Shown here: positions 42,966 to 54,458 of the stretch, one piece after another
Numbering within the stretch: position 1 is the stretch's first letter
Layout of the letters: every line of letters begins with the position of its first letter
Origin: Megamerina dolium
Lineage: Eukaryota; Arthropoda; Insecta; Diptera; Megamerinidae
NCBI GenBank assembly: GCA_963854835.1
Contig: OY978529.1
Coordinates: 5,800,501 to 5,864,500, forward strand
Length of the DNA stretch: 64,000 bases
Direction: 5' to 3'
Made by a program: the position numbers and the translations under genes
The notes under the pieces: model-generated
Databases searched by the model: none
Told to the model about the DNA's origin: nothing
Seen by the model: the letters and a program-made list of their open reading frames with translations, nothing else

Positions 42966-44150
42966 GTAAAAAGAAATCCATTATTTTTCCAATAGATGGC
43001 TTTAGTAATCTGTATCTCGCGTTGTATGAATGCAATCGGCTAGATGACGTTAGAAAGATAGGATTTCGTACTAAATAAACTTTTCAGGAAGTTTTGTGAT
43101 TGCTTGACTCAGTATTGTTTGAGCACGCATCAAAGATGGACACCAGTAAAGAGAAAATACGCCATATTTTACAGTTTTTCTTCGATGAAGGCGAAAACGC
43201 AAGCCAGACGGCTGCAAATGTGAATAGTATTTATGGTCCTGATACTGTAAGAGCCAGTCATGTGGAATTTTGGTTTCGTCGATTCCGTTCCGGTAATTTT
43301 GATGTTAAAGATGCACCACGCCCTGGAAGGCCAATTGTCGAAAATATCAATAAAATAATGGAAATCGTCGAGCCTGACCGTCATTTGGAAGAATGTAAAT
43401 AAGGCTGGATACAACTAGAAGCTCGATGTACGGGTGCCACACGAATCAACGCAAAAAAACCTTATGGACCGAATTTCCATCTGCGAATCGCTGCCGAATC
43501 GCAACAAAATCGAAGCGGATGGAAACTGGTGATGAAAAGTGGGTCAATTACGACAACGTCAAGCGAAAACGGTCGAGGTCGAATCGCGGTGAGCCGGCGC
43601 AAACAGTGGTCGGACGGTCAGGACGGTTTTGCTCTGTGTTTGGTGGGATTGGCAGTGAATCGTCTACTATGAGCTGCTCCCCTACGACCAAACTCTTAAT
43701 TCGGACCTGTACTATCAACAATTGGACCATCTGAAGGAAGCAATCGCCCAAAAGCGACCACTTGTAGCCAATAGGAGAGGAATTGTGTTTCATCAGGACA
43801 ACGCGACACACATCGATAGTGACTCGCCAGAAGCTCCGGGCGCTTGGTTGGAAGGTTCTTATGCATCCACTTTATAGTCCGGACCTGGCACGAAGTGATT
43901 ACTACCTGTTCTTGTCTAGGGCGAATGATTTTGCTGGTGAAAAATTTGCATCAAGAGAAGCTTGTGAAAATCGACTGTTCCAGTTTTTTGCCAATAGGGA
44001 CGAGGGTTTTTATGAGAGTGGCATTATGAAATTACTTTCAGAAGGGCAACAAGTTATCGAACAAAATGGTGCATATTTGACCTAAATCGGATCATTCTAA
44101 CTATGCCAAATAAAACCTTCAATTTAATGCAAAAATTATGGATTTCTTAC
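42966..44150 (+). mobile_element. Mellifera-like mariner (DD34D), near full length
   Basis: Left TIR gtaaaaagaaatccattatt from 42966 (TA at 42964-42965) and right TIR (ataatggatttcttac-type, ending 44150; the right TA has been lost). About 1185 bp. It shares ends and coding sequence with 59238-60435 and 474-913. Confidence 0.9.
43100..44085 (+). pseudogene. Mellifera-like mariner transposase, frameshifted
   Basis: ATG at 43136 gives MDTSKEKIRHILQFFFDEGENAS, VNSIYGPDTVRASHVEFWFRRFRSGNFDV and PRPGRPIVENINKIMEIVEPD. After a deletion of the second HTH and a shift it reads TGDEKWVNYDNVKRKRS (first D), then in another frame FHQDNAT-, LGWKVLMHPLYSPDLARSDYYLF (third D) and a complete C-terminus (MKLLSEGQQVIEQNGAYLT-stop at 44085). 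The block around the second D has lost bases, which breaks the frame. The C-terminus is better preserved than in the copy at 59238. Confidence 0.87.
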
Positions 44151-45246
44151 ACCTTTTATATGGGAAATTACAAGTTTGAGACGTCTCGATTGGGATTAAT
44201 CATAGCTATCATTGGATATTTTACCAAAAGATTTAGGGAAAATGTGCCGAGAGTTGAGCTGTACTGTAAAAACAATGGTCTAAGAGATCAACTCAGTCTA
44301 TGAACCACACCCAATTGTCAAGGCGAACCGATTAGTTACAATAGAATGGATATATATATATATTGGAGACTGGCAGGAGAGACTAGATGAGGCCAATATG
44401 CATAGAAGCATTAAATATTAAGGCCATAGCAAATGTAATAGAATATATATGTACTAGGCATAGATGAGAGTGTGAGACATATGCGTTCAAGCATAATGTC
44501 CTTCATATGTTGGTTTGTTCGTTGGTTTGGTTGGTCGGTTGGCTGGTTTGTTCGTTGGTTTGGTTGGTTGACAGACTCATACTTCGCTCTAATCCAAAGA
44601 ACCCCTTGCTCAATGCATTCCGACATTTATATATATAGCAACAATTCATGGCATCCATTATCCATTGTGTGGTATTCCTGCTGCTGCTGCTGCTGCTGGT
44701 GCTATGCAGCACTCTCAATTCATGCTGCATCTCGTTGTGAATAGGATAATTATGCGCTTGCTGAATGCGACTATTATGATTGTTCCTTAATTTAAAGATT
44801 TTCAATGTGTATGTGTGTGTCTGCATGTGTGTATATACAAGTATATACATCATTTGTATAAGTGTTTTCTGTTGCATTCGCGTTGAAGTGGAAATACTTC
44901 GAAGGCCGCATACCATACTCACGCACTCGTGGGCGTTTGCAACTATGCTATAACATATCATCATCATCATCATTATTGTCCCCTTCACGATTAATTCAAG
45001 CTATGATTTCTCACTACAAATATACATACGTGTTTGTGTGTTTGGAAGTACTCACATGATTATACCTCTATTATACAACATCACAAATGTTCCTACACAT
45101 ATGACTCTAGCAACAATGATGCCATTTTATAGTACTCATATACATGTGAGTTTGATTCGAAATGGTAGGGAATGAATGCTCCGTCGAAACTTTATGGCAA
45201 TGAACACATTCTTGCAATTTAATGTGTTTATTTAAATTAACTGATT

Positions 45247-45278
<32 letters not shown>

Positions 45279-45960
45279 TGCTCACGAATACATTTTGTAT
45301 GTGTGTATATGTGTTTTATTAACTTTGCTTTAAAATCTTAGGGGTATTTGTTAATTAACCGCTTGTTTTGTGATACATACGACTTTAAGAATGTGTCTGC
45401 TATATATGGGTCGTAGTAATAATATGTGATATAATTGTATGTATGAATATTAGAGAATGAATATAATTCGATTAATGGCAAGTAACATTGCATGAATGGA
45501 TGACGATATCATTTTGTCCAATATGACAAAATAATAGAATTTTGTAAAGTGAAACTTCTTTGTTGTATCAGTTGGCATTTAAATATACATTTTTTTAGAA
45601 GATTCAAAATTCTTCGAACCATTTGAATACTCCACTTTTTTAAAGTATCAACGGTAGATGGTCATCATAATTGCTTTCCTTTGAATATCTCATGAGCCAT
45701 ATGACATCAATAACATCTGCTCAATAAAGTTTTCAGCTTGACTGAAGGTCAAGTTTATGGGGTCTGCCTGGCTGCGTTTCGAAATTATGTAGCGGCTTTA
45801 AATCTAAGAATTTCTTCACCATACTGTCATTAGTTTTAAGTAGTTTATGCTTCTTATTTTATATTTGAAATAGAATTTCTATACATGAGATTGCGAAGAC
45901 TTCCAGTTGTTTGAATATTGAGGCGGTGCATTTTAAGGTTGATTTGCCATGAGCTGCTCC
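44151..45960. other. Gene-free stretch with microsatellites
   Basis: No gene. Holds a (GGTT/GGTC)-like tetranucleotide tract at 44512-44572, (CTG)n at 44679-44698, TG-rich DNA at 44805-44835, (TCA)n at 44959-44973, (TA)n/(CA)n at 45245-45279. The 161-codon minus-strand frame at 44503-44988 is a translation of these tracts. Confidence 0.6.
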
Positions 45961-45964
45961 GAAG

Positions 45965-46010
45965 AATAATTTGGCTGAACTTCTCTTCCACTTCTGTTGT
46001 GCGTAAGAAA
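45965..46010 (-). mobile_element. SINE tail scrap
   Basis: Reverse complement of ttggctgaacttctcttcca and ttctgttgtgcgta matches the SINE tail (acgcacaacagtaatggaag, agaagctcggcc). Only about 45 bp. Confidence 0.45.
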
Positions 46011-46369
46011 AACGCACGAACTTATGGACTAACCTGTTACTTGTCTACCACTTGTAACACCTTTTAATTTGATCAAAATCATTGACCATGAAATATTTTT
46101 TGACTTTTGAATAACCAGAAGTAAGAGGGAGTTAAATTTGATGAACAGCAACAATTCGTACTCAAATTCATTGATTTTAGTGATGGTTTTTTGATAATTA
46201 TTTTTTTCTTCTATAAACTGTCCATTCATAATCTAAGTTTATTATTTTACTAGTTAGAATTTCTTTTACATCCAAAAAACTAACGCTAATGCCAGTGATT
46301 CACTTCCTCTGCAAAGGGCGAGGTGAGTAGGCTGGTCAAATCAATCACAAACACATGGGTTTGCTTGTG
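46011..46369. other. Gene-free stretch
   Basis: No gene recognised. 46265-46369 may hold more of the LINE that follows, but without readable motifs. Confidence 0.4.
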
Positions 46370-46720
46370 TCTCGATAACAGGATCGATGCGAACTTGTCC
46401 CCCATCAGCAATAGCAGCTGTGATGGGTCTTACTCAACTGCATATCTTCATTAGAAAGGTTGCATTTATCAGTGCTGCGGTATCTCTCACCTGAAGGATA
46501 TCGTATGAAATTCCTCAACGAAATACATGACATTTCGATTTGCATTGTGGCAAGAACTTCCGAATCATCATGACAGGAATGGGAGAATCCCTTACCTCCA
46601 ATAAAATCTGATATTATCGATTGGTACACCGATGGGTCCAAGTTGGATGATGGCGCTCGAGTGGGTGTATTTGAGTAAAATAATCACTGAGCGATGTTTA
46701 TTTTCTAGGACAGCTTAGCT
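46370..46720 (+). mobile_element. RNase H LINE fragment: RT end and RNase H start
   Basis: In shifted plus-strand frames: GLTQLHIFIRKVAFISAAV (matching the segment after the RT domain of R1/I-type LINEs, usually LPPLHxxIxxEA), then IIDWYTDGSKLDDGARVGVFE, the start of an RNase H domain with the first catalytic aspartate (TDGSK). Stops lie between. No 3' tail. Confidence 0.65.
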
Positions 46721-46841
46721 GCTTTAAGGCTCTACGCTCTTAGAGATTTTAATCTAAGTTTGAAGCTTCAAATGTATTGACACACTATACATAGACAGCG
46801 TTTGTTTTAAATAAAGACATCACACCTTGGATTTCAGGTAA

Positions 46842-47208
46842 TAAAAAAAAAATAAATATGTGGCACTTAAAGCCCCGAAGACCTCGTTGGCCGAGCTTCT
46901 CTTCCATTACTGTTGTGCGTGTTAAATTTTGGACAGTATTAGAAGGGATCTACTTATTTTAGCCGATTCCGAACGGCCGAATTCTTGCGACATCATTTTT
47001 TATGAGCTTTGTCGCAGAGTTCTTTTAGAAGCTTTTCCATGGAAAATTGTTACTGCCGGAAGAATTGCCAATTGCTTGCCGACAGGTGAGTACCGTTCGA
47101 AAGAAAAATCTTTTCGATGTGAAATTTGTTATGCTTCAGCCGGGGATTGAACCCACGACCTACAGATCAGAAGGCCAACACTCTAACTACTGAGCCACGG
47201 CACCCACT
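46842..47208 (-). mobile_element. Full-length SINE, tail type A, minus strand
   Basis: The reverse complement starts gtgggtgccgtggctcagta (A box), contains the B box ggttcaatccc (near 47143-47153), the body with ttcggccgttcggaatcggc and the tail A (ccaacgaggtcttcggggct, gtgccacatatttatttttt). The A/T-tract end is at 46842-46858. The head abuts a second, partial SINE. Confidence 0.92.
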
Positions 47209-47316
47209 TTTGGACAGTATTAGAAGGGACCTACTTCTTTTAGCCGATTCCGAACGGCCGAATTTTTGCGACATCACTTTTTCTGAGCTTTGTCGCAGAG
47301 TTATTTTAGAAGCACA
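47209..47316 (-). mobile_element. Partial SINE joined head-to-tail with the previous one
   Basis: The reverse complement reads cttctaaaataactctgcga, caaagctcagaaaaagtgat, ccgttcggaatcggctaaaa and ttctaatactgtccaaaa, then passes directly into the head of the SINE at 46842-47208. The rest of the body and the tail are absent. Confidence 0.85.
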
Positions 47317-47894
47317 GAGCATTTTTCAAATTGCAGTGTTTTGACTTTGGAATTGACGCACTTTTATTGATCTACGTTAGAAATCTTACCGAAGACGAAT
47401 CATGACTTTTTCGTTGTTCGGTTTCGGTGGTTTTTTTTTTGTGGCGAGATGAATGCAAGTGTGTTGCTAGAAATATCTGCAAATCTACAAAGCTTCACTG
47501 GAAGATTAAGATCTCTAGTCTTTTAAAGTTGATTGTAACATCGTCAGACTCTCTATTTGGCGTAGTACTTAGACACATTTGACATATAGATTAGGCGATA
47601 TTCTAAGAGGCTTATGAAATGCGTGTAATCCGCGAAATCAATGCAGATAGGAGATGGAAAATAAGCAATAGGACCGTTTTCAACACTTTTGAAAATTATC
47701 AATAACCGAGAAATGTGGTCCTTCAGGCGATCATGTACCATCTTTGTGCTATGCGTTACAAACAGAACACAGATACCAAGGCCTCGGCCACAGTCGGTCG
47801 ATCTTTTCCAGGATTATGCCCAGTCACATATCTTTGACAATCGCAGACATTGTTAAAGAATTTTTTTTTTCGTTATTTCATTTTTATGAGAACA
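47317..47894. other. Gene-free stretch
   Basis: No gene. T-tracts at 47431-47441 and 47862-47871. Nothing else is recognised. Confidence 0.5.
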
Positions 47895-48240
47895 TTATTT
47901 TTGTTTTGGAGCCGAAATATGGACACTGAAAACAAACGATATAAGTCAGCTGGTACGATTTGAAAGGAACATAATACGAAAAATGTATGGTCCTGTTAAA
48001 ATAATAGATGGCGCTTATCGTATCCGTTATAACCATGAAATTGAAAACATAATTGGTGGCGCAAATGTGGGTAAAAGATGGATAAGCCAGAAGAAAGTGT
48101 TTGCACTTCGTTCGATTGGTGGAAGAAAGAGGGCCCGGCCAAGAAAAAGATGGCTTAATGATGTAAAAGCAGACCTGAATGCGATGAATGTTCGAAATTG
48201 GAGTTGTTGGTGAAGCTATGGTCCTCTCTGGATTGTTAAG
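47895..48240 (+). mobile_element. RTE-like LINE C-terminus, third family
   Basis: Plus-strand reading: GAEIWTLKTNDISQLVRFERNIIRKMYGPVK, GAYRIRYNHEIENIIGG, then QKKVFALRSIGGRKRARPRKRWLNDVKADLNAMNVRNW. These are the closing motifs of RTE-type polymerases (RIxxPVxxx..WRIRYN.EI..., GGRRRGRPxxRWxD, NW). A (GA)n tract at 48245-48269 follows and may be its 3' tail. Confidence 0.75.
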
Positions 48241-48244
48241 TTAA

Positions 48245-48269
48245 GAGAGAGAGAGAGAGAGAGAGAGAC
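48245..48269 (+). repeat. (GA)n microsatellite
   Basis: About 12 repeats of GA directly after the LINE C-terminus at 47895-48240. It may be the 3' tail of that element. Confidence 0.85.
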
Positions 48270-48279
48270 AGTAAAAATC

Positions 48280-48600
48280 ATTTGGTGGTCGGTCATATAT
48301 TTTACCTTTCTATGAGTACTCTAGTGTAATCGAAATTTATGAAAACGTAATTTTTTTAGGCGAGCCCATCTAAAGGGCGCTGATAGGAGGTAAATGTTTT
48401 TAGAACAAATGTTGATGAGGACTGAACGTAGTTGGGGTTTACTTATGCATTATACCCCTCAAGTAGTGATGCTGATTCGTTTAATCTATATTTCAGCTTT
48501 CATCATTTTTTTGAGGTTAGAGACGAAATATGACCTAACTGAGTCAAACCAACGACCAAATCAAATTCAGTAACCTCAACTAAACCAGAAATAAAGCCTA
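48280..48600 (-). repeat. Monomers plus end module of the 145-180-bp family, minus strand
   Basis: Minus-strand monomer at 48284-48410 (rc: tcaacatttgttctaaaaac, acctcctatcagcgcccttt, agatgggctcgcctaaaaaa). A further stretch follows, and then the end module at 48505-48600 (rc: actgaatttgatttggtcgt, tttgactcagttaggtcata, tttcgtctctaacctcaaaa). Mirror image of 40795-41330. Confidence 0.6.
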
Positions 48601-48677
48601 TTATTTTGAACGGCTGTGTAAATTAAAACAGATGATAATCTTACCAAAAATTATGAAGAAAACCGTCTTTAGCATTT

Positions 48678-48835
48678 TTGTGCGTGTTAAATATGAGCAC
48701 AGCTAGAAAGGGTTTATGCATTGCGAAGGGCAAAGCTCATATGATATCACATTTTCTCAGATTTGTCACTTAGAGTCATTTGTTGGCAAATTTCTACTGC
48801 CGCAAGTGGTGTCAATTATTCGTCTCCTGCTCGAT
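48678..48835 (-). mobile_element. Decayed SINE body
   Basis: The reverse complement aligns with the SINE body: aattgacaccacttgcggca, gtagaaatttgccaacaaat, gtgacaaatctgagaaaatg, then tatttaacacgcac. Head and tail are absent. More diverged than the other copies. Confidence 0.6.
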
Positions 48836-49734
48836 ATTATTCCGGTATGATTGAATTTAGCAAAGTTCCTATGAATATACAGCTAAAAATGCATAAATTC
48901 ATTTGAGCTGGCATTTCTTATTTTGTCAAAATAATGCCTTTTTGATCCTTTGAACTTATAGCTTTCCCTCAGGCGAAACGAAAATCACTCATTCATTCCT
49001 CAAAATAATGCTACCTTTTACGGTTTTATTTCTTCTGCCAAAAAAAAATTTTAAAACAAAATTCGCTAAAGGAATATTATTACTTTATCGTTTCTTTTTA
49101 TATTCTTAAATACTTTATAATTAAACAAAACATTTCACAGAGAGCAATAGAGACTGAGACAGCGGAATAAAGAAAGGCATGAAATAAAATTAACAACAGT
49201 AGTGTAGCAGCTGGAAGCATTTTAATGCAACAAAAAAAAAAAAAAAAAAAAAAAATAGAAAAAAAAATTACTACAGAAAAAATCATAAAATGTTAAATGG
49301 AAAATGGCAAGGAAAAAATAGTTAACTATTTTATACATATTTCTTTTTGTACCATTATTTTTATTTCTATATAGAAATATATGTACATATACTTTCATAT
49401 ACTTTTTGCCTTTGGAATACTATGTTGAAACAACGACTGGGAAAATATAATAAAATAAATAAATATTAAAAAAATTATTTGAGCCGCATTCAAGAAAACG
49501 CTAAAGGACAAAATTTAGTTTGTTAATATTTAGAACCTGCAAATTATTTGCTTATATCAAAGAAGAGATTAAATAGCCACACAAAAAAAAAATCTTACTC
49601 AGCTGACGAAATACACAATTCTCTATGCATTTGGGCTCGCTGAATTTGAATACCAGGTTGGATTGACTCCGATCCAGTCGTATTAGAAAGAAAGCTTAAT
49701 TATTCATTGAAATAATCAGAATCGTCCCCAAGAG
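48836..49734. other. Gene-free stretch
   Basis: No gene. A long A-tract lies at 49230-49266 (interrupted), and TATA-rich DNA at 49360-49400. Confidence 0.5.
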
Positions 49735-51240
49735 AGGTGACAAATTGGGTGTTCGCATCCCTCTTCAACAAGACCGACACATATGCACTGTGTACGTTGC
49801 TAGGGAACTAGGCATTCATCATCAAACAGTCAGTTATCAAGTATTCGAAGATACCTGGCTACACAAAGAAGCTCGATGTTTGGGTCCCACAAGAATTAAT
49901 AGTGAAATATTTAATGGGCTGAATTTTCATTTGCGATTAACTGCTAAAACGTCGGCGTCAGCCGATAGATACACGGGGGGATATTGGTGTACGCGACGTA
50001 ACTGTGTGCACTACGGTAGTGCGACTACACCCTCTCCTTGGGGCGGCTAGAAACAAGCTCTATCGTAGAATCGTTTATGCTTGAGTGCTGGCAAATGGTA
50101 GTTGGGAGGGAAGATGCAAACTCTCTAAAAAATGCGCCTAATTTAAGGTGAAACAGCATATGCTGATAGATGCATGACCGTGGGTTGTTTTGAGCTAGGC
50201 TTCCCTTGGCAATTTGGCTCTACCAAGGGTTACTTATACTTCTACACTACTCAGACAGCCAAGCTGCCATCAAATCTCTTTCCTCATGGGTCACCGAATG
50301 CTTACTTATCCTACAAAAACTTTCTATGCAAAAAAAGGTCAAATAATGTTGGGTGTCGGGGCACAACGGAATTGAAGTGGCAATGAAGTGGCGGACGAAC
50401 TAGCGAGAGCTGGCTTGTCATCTGCGGTATAAGCTGTGCATAGGCCAAAGCCAAATGATAGAAAAACATTACCATGACAAATACCAAATACCATGGACAA
50501 ATTCGACAGGTCTCCGCCAAGCGAAAGCTCTCATCACCTTTAATGCAACTTTTGACAGAATTACGTAGTCTAGCAGAACAAATGTACGCCTAGTATTTGG
50601 CTACTTCTCAGGACATAACTGGTTAAAATACCACCTCCACAAAATGAGGTTATCCTCTGACACGGAGGATGAAACATTGATACGCATCTTTTGCGAATGC
50701 CCAGCCTTGGTCAGGCTTGGTCTCAAACACTTTCAGATGGGTTTCCCAATACCAGCTTCAATCATCAAAAGTTCGACCAGATCAATTCTATCTTTTATTA
50801 GGAGAGGAGAGGAGATTCTAGTGTCGTAGACGGGCTTGGGTACAAAAGACCTGGTATGGTCGCAGTGCCCGTAAGACTTGTGGTTGGTCCTCAGAGTTAA
50901 CAGCCGTAGGGCTCATATCCTCTAACAGACTTGCTCCAACGTCAGGCTCTTCTTTGATTAATTGATTGATTACGGGCGATGAAAAGTGGATCACTTACGA
51001 CAAGAATATATGAAAAAGATCATGGAGGTGAGGCTTCGAAAAGCCAGGATTGACACCAAGGAAGGTAATGCTGTTTGTTTGATGGTATTGCAAGGGAATT
51101 GTTCATCATGAGTTTCTACAACTTGGTCAAACGATTGATTCTGATCTCTACTGTCAATAATTAACGATATTGAAGCAAGCTATTCAATTAAAACGGCCAG
51201 AATGGATCAACGGAAAAAGTGTTGTGTTCTTGGATCAGTT
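49735..51240 (+). mobile_element. DD34D mariner fragment split by a LINE
   Basis: Left part (49745-49965): TVYVARELGIHHQTV (second HTH) then LHKEARCLGPTRI and FHLRLTAKT. Right part (50966-51240): LITGDEKWITYDK (first catalytic D), FEKPGLTPRKVMLFV, GIVHHEFLQLGQTIDSDLYCQ and LKRPEWINGKSVVFLDQ (up to the second D region). They are consecutive segments of one transposase related to the copy at 59238. The C-terminal third and both ends are missing. Confidence 0.78.
49970..50965 (+). mobile_element. RNase H LINE 3' end inserted in the mariner
   Basis: In shifted plus-strand frames: a YSDSQAAIKSL motif (RNase H) near 50250-50280, WVSGHNGIE.NEVADELARAG-type sequence near 50350-50420, RQAKALITFN, then MRLSSDTEDETLIRIFCECPALVRLGLKHF (a cysteine motif region with H changed to R) and FPIPASIIKSSTRSILSFIRR. 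The non-coding end runs to about 50965, with a tgattaattgattgat-type tail. An R1/I-type element, 5'-truncated, different from the (TAA)n family. Confidence 0.75.
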
Positions 51241-51309
51241 TTTCGCTCAGAAAACCTAGAAGTCCTACGTTACGACAAAATGTTGTCTGAACATATTTAT
51301 CCCAATATC

Positions 51310-51650
51310 TAAGAAAGGAAAGGTACAATCAGGAGCTGTAAGAGCTGTATGCCGATATTGACATAGTAAAGCGCATCAAAATCCAGCGGCTGCGCTGTCT
51401 AGGTCATGTCAAGCGAAAGGAAGAACACGCTCCAACTAAGAAGGTATTTCATTCGGAACTTGTTGGAGGACGACGCAGAAGAGACGCAGACGAAGACCTA
51501 ACCTCCGGTGTAAAGACCAAGAAAGACTGGAGAACCTGACGACGCTTGGAATTTCTAATTGGCGCCAGCTAGCGAAGAACACAGATGGCTGGCGAAGCAT
51601 GTTATATTCGGCCTAAATCGATATTCGGTTGTTATGGCCACATAAGTAAG
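51310..51650 (+). mobile_element. RTE-like LINE 3' end
   Basis: The longest plus-strand copy of the tail at 2848: YNQELYELYADIDIVKRIKIQRLRCLGHVKRKEEHAPTKKVFHSELVGGRRRRD (with a short tandem slip at gacgcagaagagacgcagac), then PNLRCKDQ, LENLTTLGISNWRQLAKNTDGWRSMLYSA-stop. Ends with ggttgttatggccacataag and taagtaga. A small duplication breaks the frame. Confidence 0.8.
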
Positions 51651-51659
51651 TAGATATAT

Positions 51660-51970
51660 AAGAAAGGCTACCCTATAAGATTGATGTGGGGGGAAATGTT
51701 GCGGAGGAGAGTGTCATACATTTCCCTGCTTTAAGGGCGAGTCCTGGGCAATTATGAAGTTATTGGCTAATTTTCAGTTACGCTTGTGTGGGAGCCTTTC
51801 TAAGGAGTAACGACAGGAGGTAAGTAGGTTTAGGAAAAATTGTTGGATATGGGCGATTTTGGGCATTTTCATTAATATTTTATCGTTTTTTTGAGGTTAG
51901 GGATGATATGGAGCTTCACCGCGTTACGCTAACGATACGGATTCAAATTCAGTGATAAACCTAAGAGAGA
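51660..51970 (-). repeat. Monomers plus end module of the 145-180-bp family, minus strand
   Basis: Minus-strand signatures: ggctaccctataagattgat (51667), gagcctttctaaggagtaac and aggaggtaagtaggtttagg (51790-51832). Then the end module at 51890-51965 (tttttttgaggttagggatg, attcaaattcagtgataaac). The left monomer abuts the RTE-like end. Confidence 0.6.
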
Positions 51971-53257
51971 AATACAAGTTGACTTTTGTCTTTCTTGAAG
52001 GCGATTAAGAAGCATAAATGTAACTAGTATTATGAGCGCCACACTACAAGGAACGAATGAACTAGTCTGCGAATGCATATAATCACAGTACTTTGAGTAT
52101 GAGTATAGTACCTATAATAATATATAAATACAATATAAAGACCGATTGCAAACGAATGCTGCGAATGCGATTACGAATGTAAAAAGCGTCACAACTGAAC
52201 AATAACAATTGCCGGAATTTATTCCATTGAAATTATTTTCGAGGAAACACTGAACTGAAAGCAATTAAAAACTGTTGCCTGACTGTCAGCCTATGGTAGG
52301 CTATATGCTTTGGCTTGGCAAATGTGACTGACTGAATGACTATTATGATTGTTGCTGCAGCATTATAATTTCATATTTTTCTCTCTTACTCCAATTGTGT
52401 TTTCATATGAATGTATGTGTATGTGAACGTTGATTTCCTATCAGCCATCCGCTTTTAATACCCATATAGGCGAGTAGTTAAAATTGGAATGATGATCGCA
52501 ATGATGATGATGATGATGATGATGGGCGACCAAAAGCCATGATGCCGATGTTATATCCATGCATTGCTGTTGCAGCGAGAGTTCTCATATCATAGCACAA
52601 CAAATATAGCATGAATATATCAAAGAAAGCATGCCAAATGACATGTTGTGAGAATAGCTGCATCGTAAAGCGCGAACGTCAATGATTGCGCGAATGATGA
52701 CGTGACGTGGTATAAACGCATATTAAAATGACAATGTCGGCGACGTTAATTACAAAAAACAACAGAAAAAAAAAAAAAAAGAAATAGTAGACATACAGGC
52801 TAAATAGTATTCATTCAGTCATAGTAAGACACTCTAACCAGCTAGGCCACAGTCAGCTAAACACAATCATAAAGAAATCTCTGTACGAGGATGAGATGTG
52901 AACGTAGAAATATGTAGGTATGCATGTATTTGTCTTCTACAATTTTAGTCGGAAGTTGAATGCGCTCACTTGTTGTGCCTCTACGTGCCTCTGGGCTATG
53001 GTTTTATTTTAATAATATAACCGGAATATTTATTTCAACATTAACGCCTTTCGAAGCAACGCTTTCACTTATGTATACTCGCATACAAATGCATATGTCT
53101 AAGAATAGTAATAAGCAAGAATTAGTAGGAAGGAAGAAGGGGAAGAAGAATATTCTCTTATTGTAGGTACTCGTACATTGTATAATAATAGTCATAATGA
53201 TATTATGATTATACTATATATTTTAGTAAGCGCTATTGTCTACGATGGATCTACGAT
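51971..53257. other. Gene-free stretch with microsatellite
   Basis: No gene. (ATG)n at 52501-52524 and an A-tract at 52766-52781. Several short open frames lack motifs. Confidence 0.5.
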
Positions 53258-54456
53258 AAAGAAAACAATAAATTTGAGAAAATTTAAATTTATTTCTCAA
53301 CATAATCTCCTTTTAGCTCTATACACTTTTCCCAGCGATATTCTCTAGCTTCGATACCCTGTTTATAGTATGAATTGTCTAGCTCATTAAAATAGCCATA
53401 TACCGCAGACTCCACCTCTTCATTGTTTGACCAAATCTTCTACCACCAAGCCATATTTTCAAAATTGGAAATCGAAAATAATCCGAAGGAGCTAAATCTG
53501 GCGAATAAGGTGCGTGCTGAAGCCATAACTCACTGATTTTGGTCATCGCAATAGCGGATGTGTGAACTGGGACATTGTCTTGATGAAACAATACTTTATT
53601 TTTCGCCAAATGCGGCCTTTTTTCTTTAATCTCATCACTTAAATGCTGGAACAAATTAGCATAATACTCGCCGTTAATTGTTTTTCCATTTTGAAGTTAA
53701 TCAATAAAAATCATCCCACGTGCATCCCAAAAAACAGACGCCATAACCTACGCCTACAGATCGAACTGTCTTCGCCTTCTTTGGACACGATTCTCTCCTT
53801 TCAGTCCACTTTCAGTTTTGACTGCTTCGCAGATCTCAGGTGTAAAGTGGTAGACCCATGCCTCATCCATGGTTACGAATCGACGCAAAAGCTCGGCTTT
53901 ATTACCGTGAAACATCGCCAAGCACTCTATAGAAACATCTTCACGACATTGTTTTTGCTCTATTGTGAGCAAACACGGCACCCATCTTGCACACAGTTTT
54001 TTCATCTCCATTCATTTTGGGTAAATATACGATGTTTAGCACTTTTTGGAATTCCTATAATTTCATCTAGCTCACGCACGTTCAGCCGGCGATCATCCAA
54101 TACCATTTTGTGGATTTTCTTAATCGTTTCTGGCGTGGCCACCTCAATTGGTCGACCACTACGGTCACCCAATATTTTATGATCGTAAACGAAGGAGCAG
54201 ACCCCCTCAGAGTAGAATTTAGTTCGGCTTTAATATTCGTTGGACTGAGACCTTTCAAATGAATGTATTGAATTACATAACGGTGACCAATTTTATCCAT
54301 GTTTACAAATTACTGAGGTCCTTAACTTTCGATGGCTCCAACAAAAAATACTAAACAACGTGGCGCCTTGAAATTTAAAAGATATGTAATTTTTTTCAAG
54401 CTACTGCCGCCATCTATTTGTCTGTAGTTTGTAGGGTAGTTCTGGGACCGCCCTCG
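53258..54456 (-). mobile_element. Irritans-like mariner (DD34D), second copy
   Basis: Right TIR rc(cgagggcggtcccagaacta) ends at 54456 with TA at 54457-54458. The left TIR is lost, and an extra A/T-rich segment precedes the shared 3' region. Minus-strand blocks: RYVIQYIHLKGLSPTNIKAELNS, KKLCARWVPCLLTIEQKQ, MFHGNKAELLRRFVTMDEAWVYHFTPE (first D), KVLFHQDNVPVHTSAIAMTKI (second D), HAPYSPDLAPSDYFRF (third D; three residues missing before it). Better preserved than 13302-14490 but still frameshifted. Confidence 0.9.
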
Positions 54457-54458
54457 TA

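Noticed and set aside
44503..44988. 161-codon open frame as a host gene
   Set aside because: It translates tetranucleotide and CTG/CAG tracts (runs of Q, T, N, S and repeated NQ), with no domain. It is a microsatellite artefact.
50174..50386. Independent 70-codon gene
   Set aside because: It overlaps RNase H LINE sequence in a different frame and has no motif of its own.
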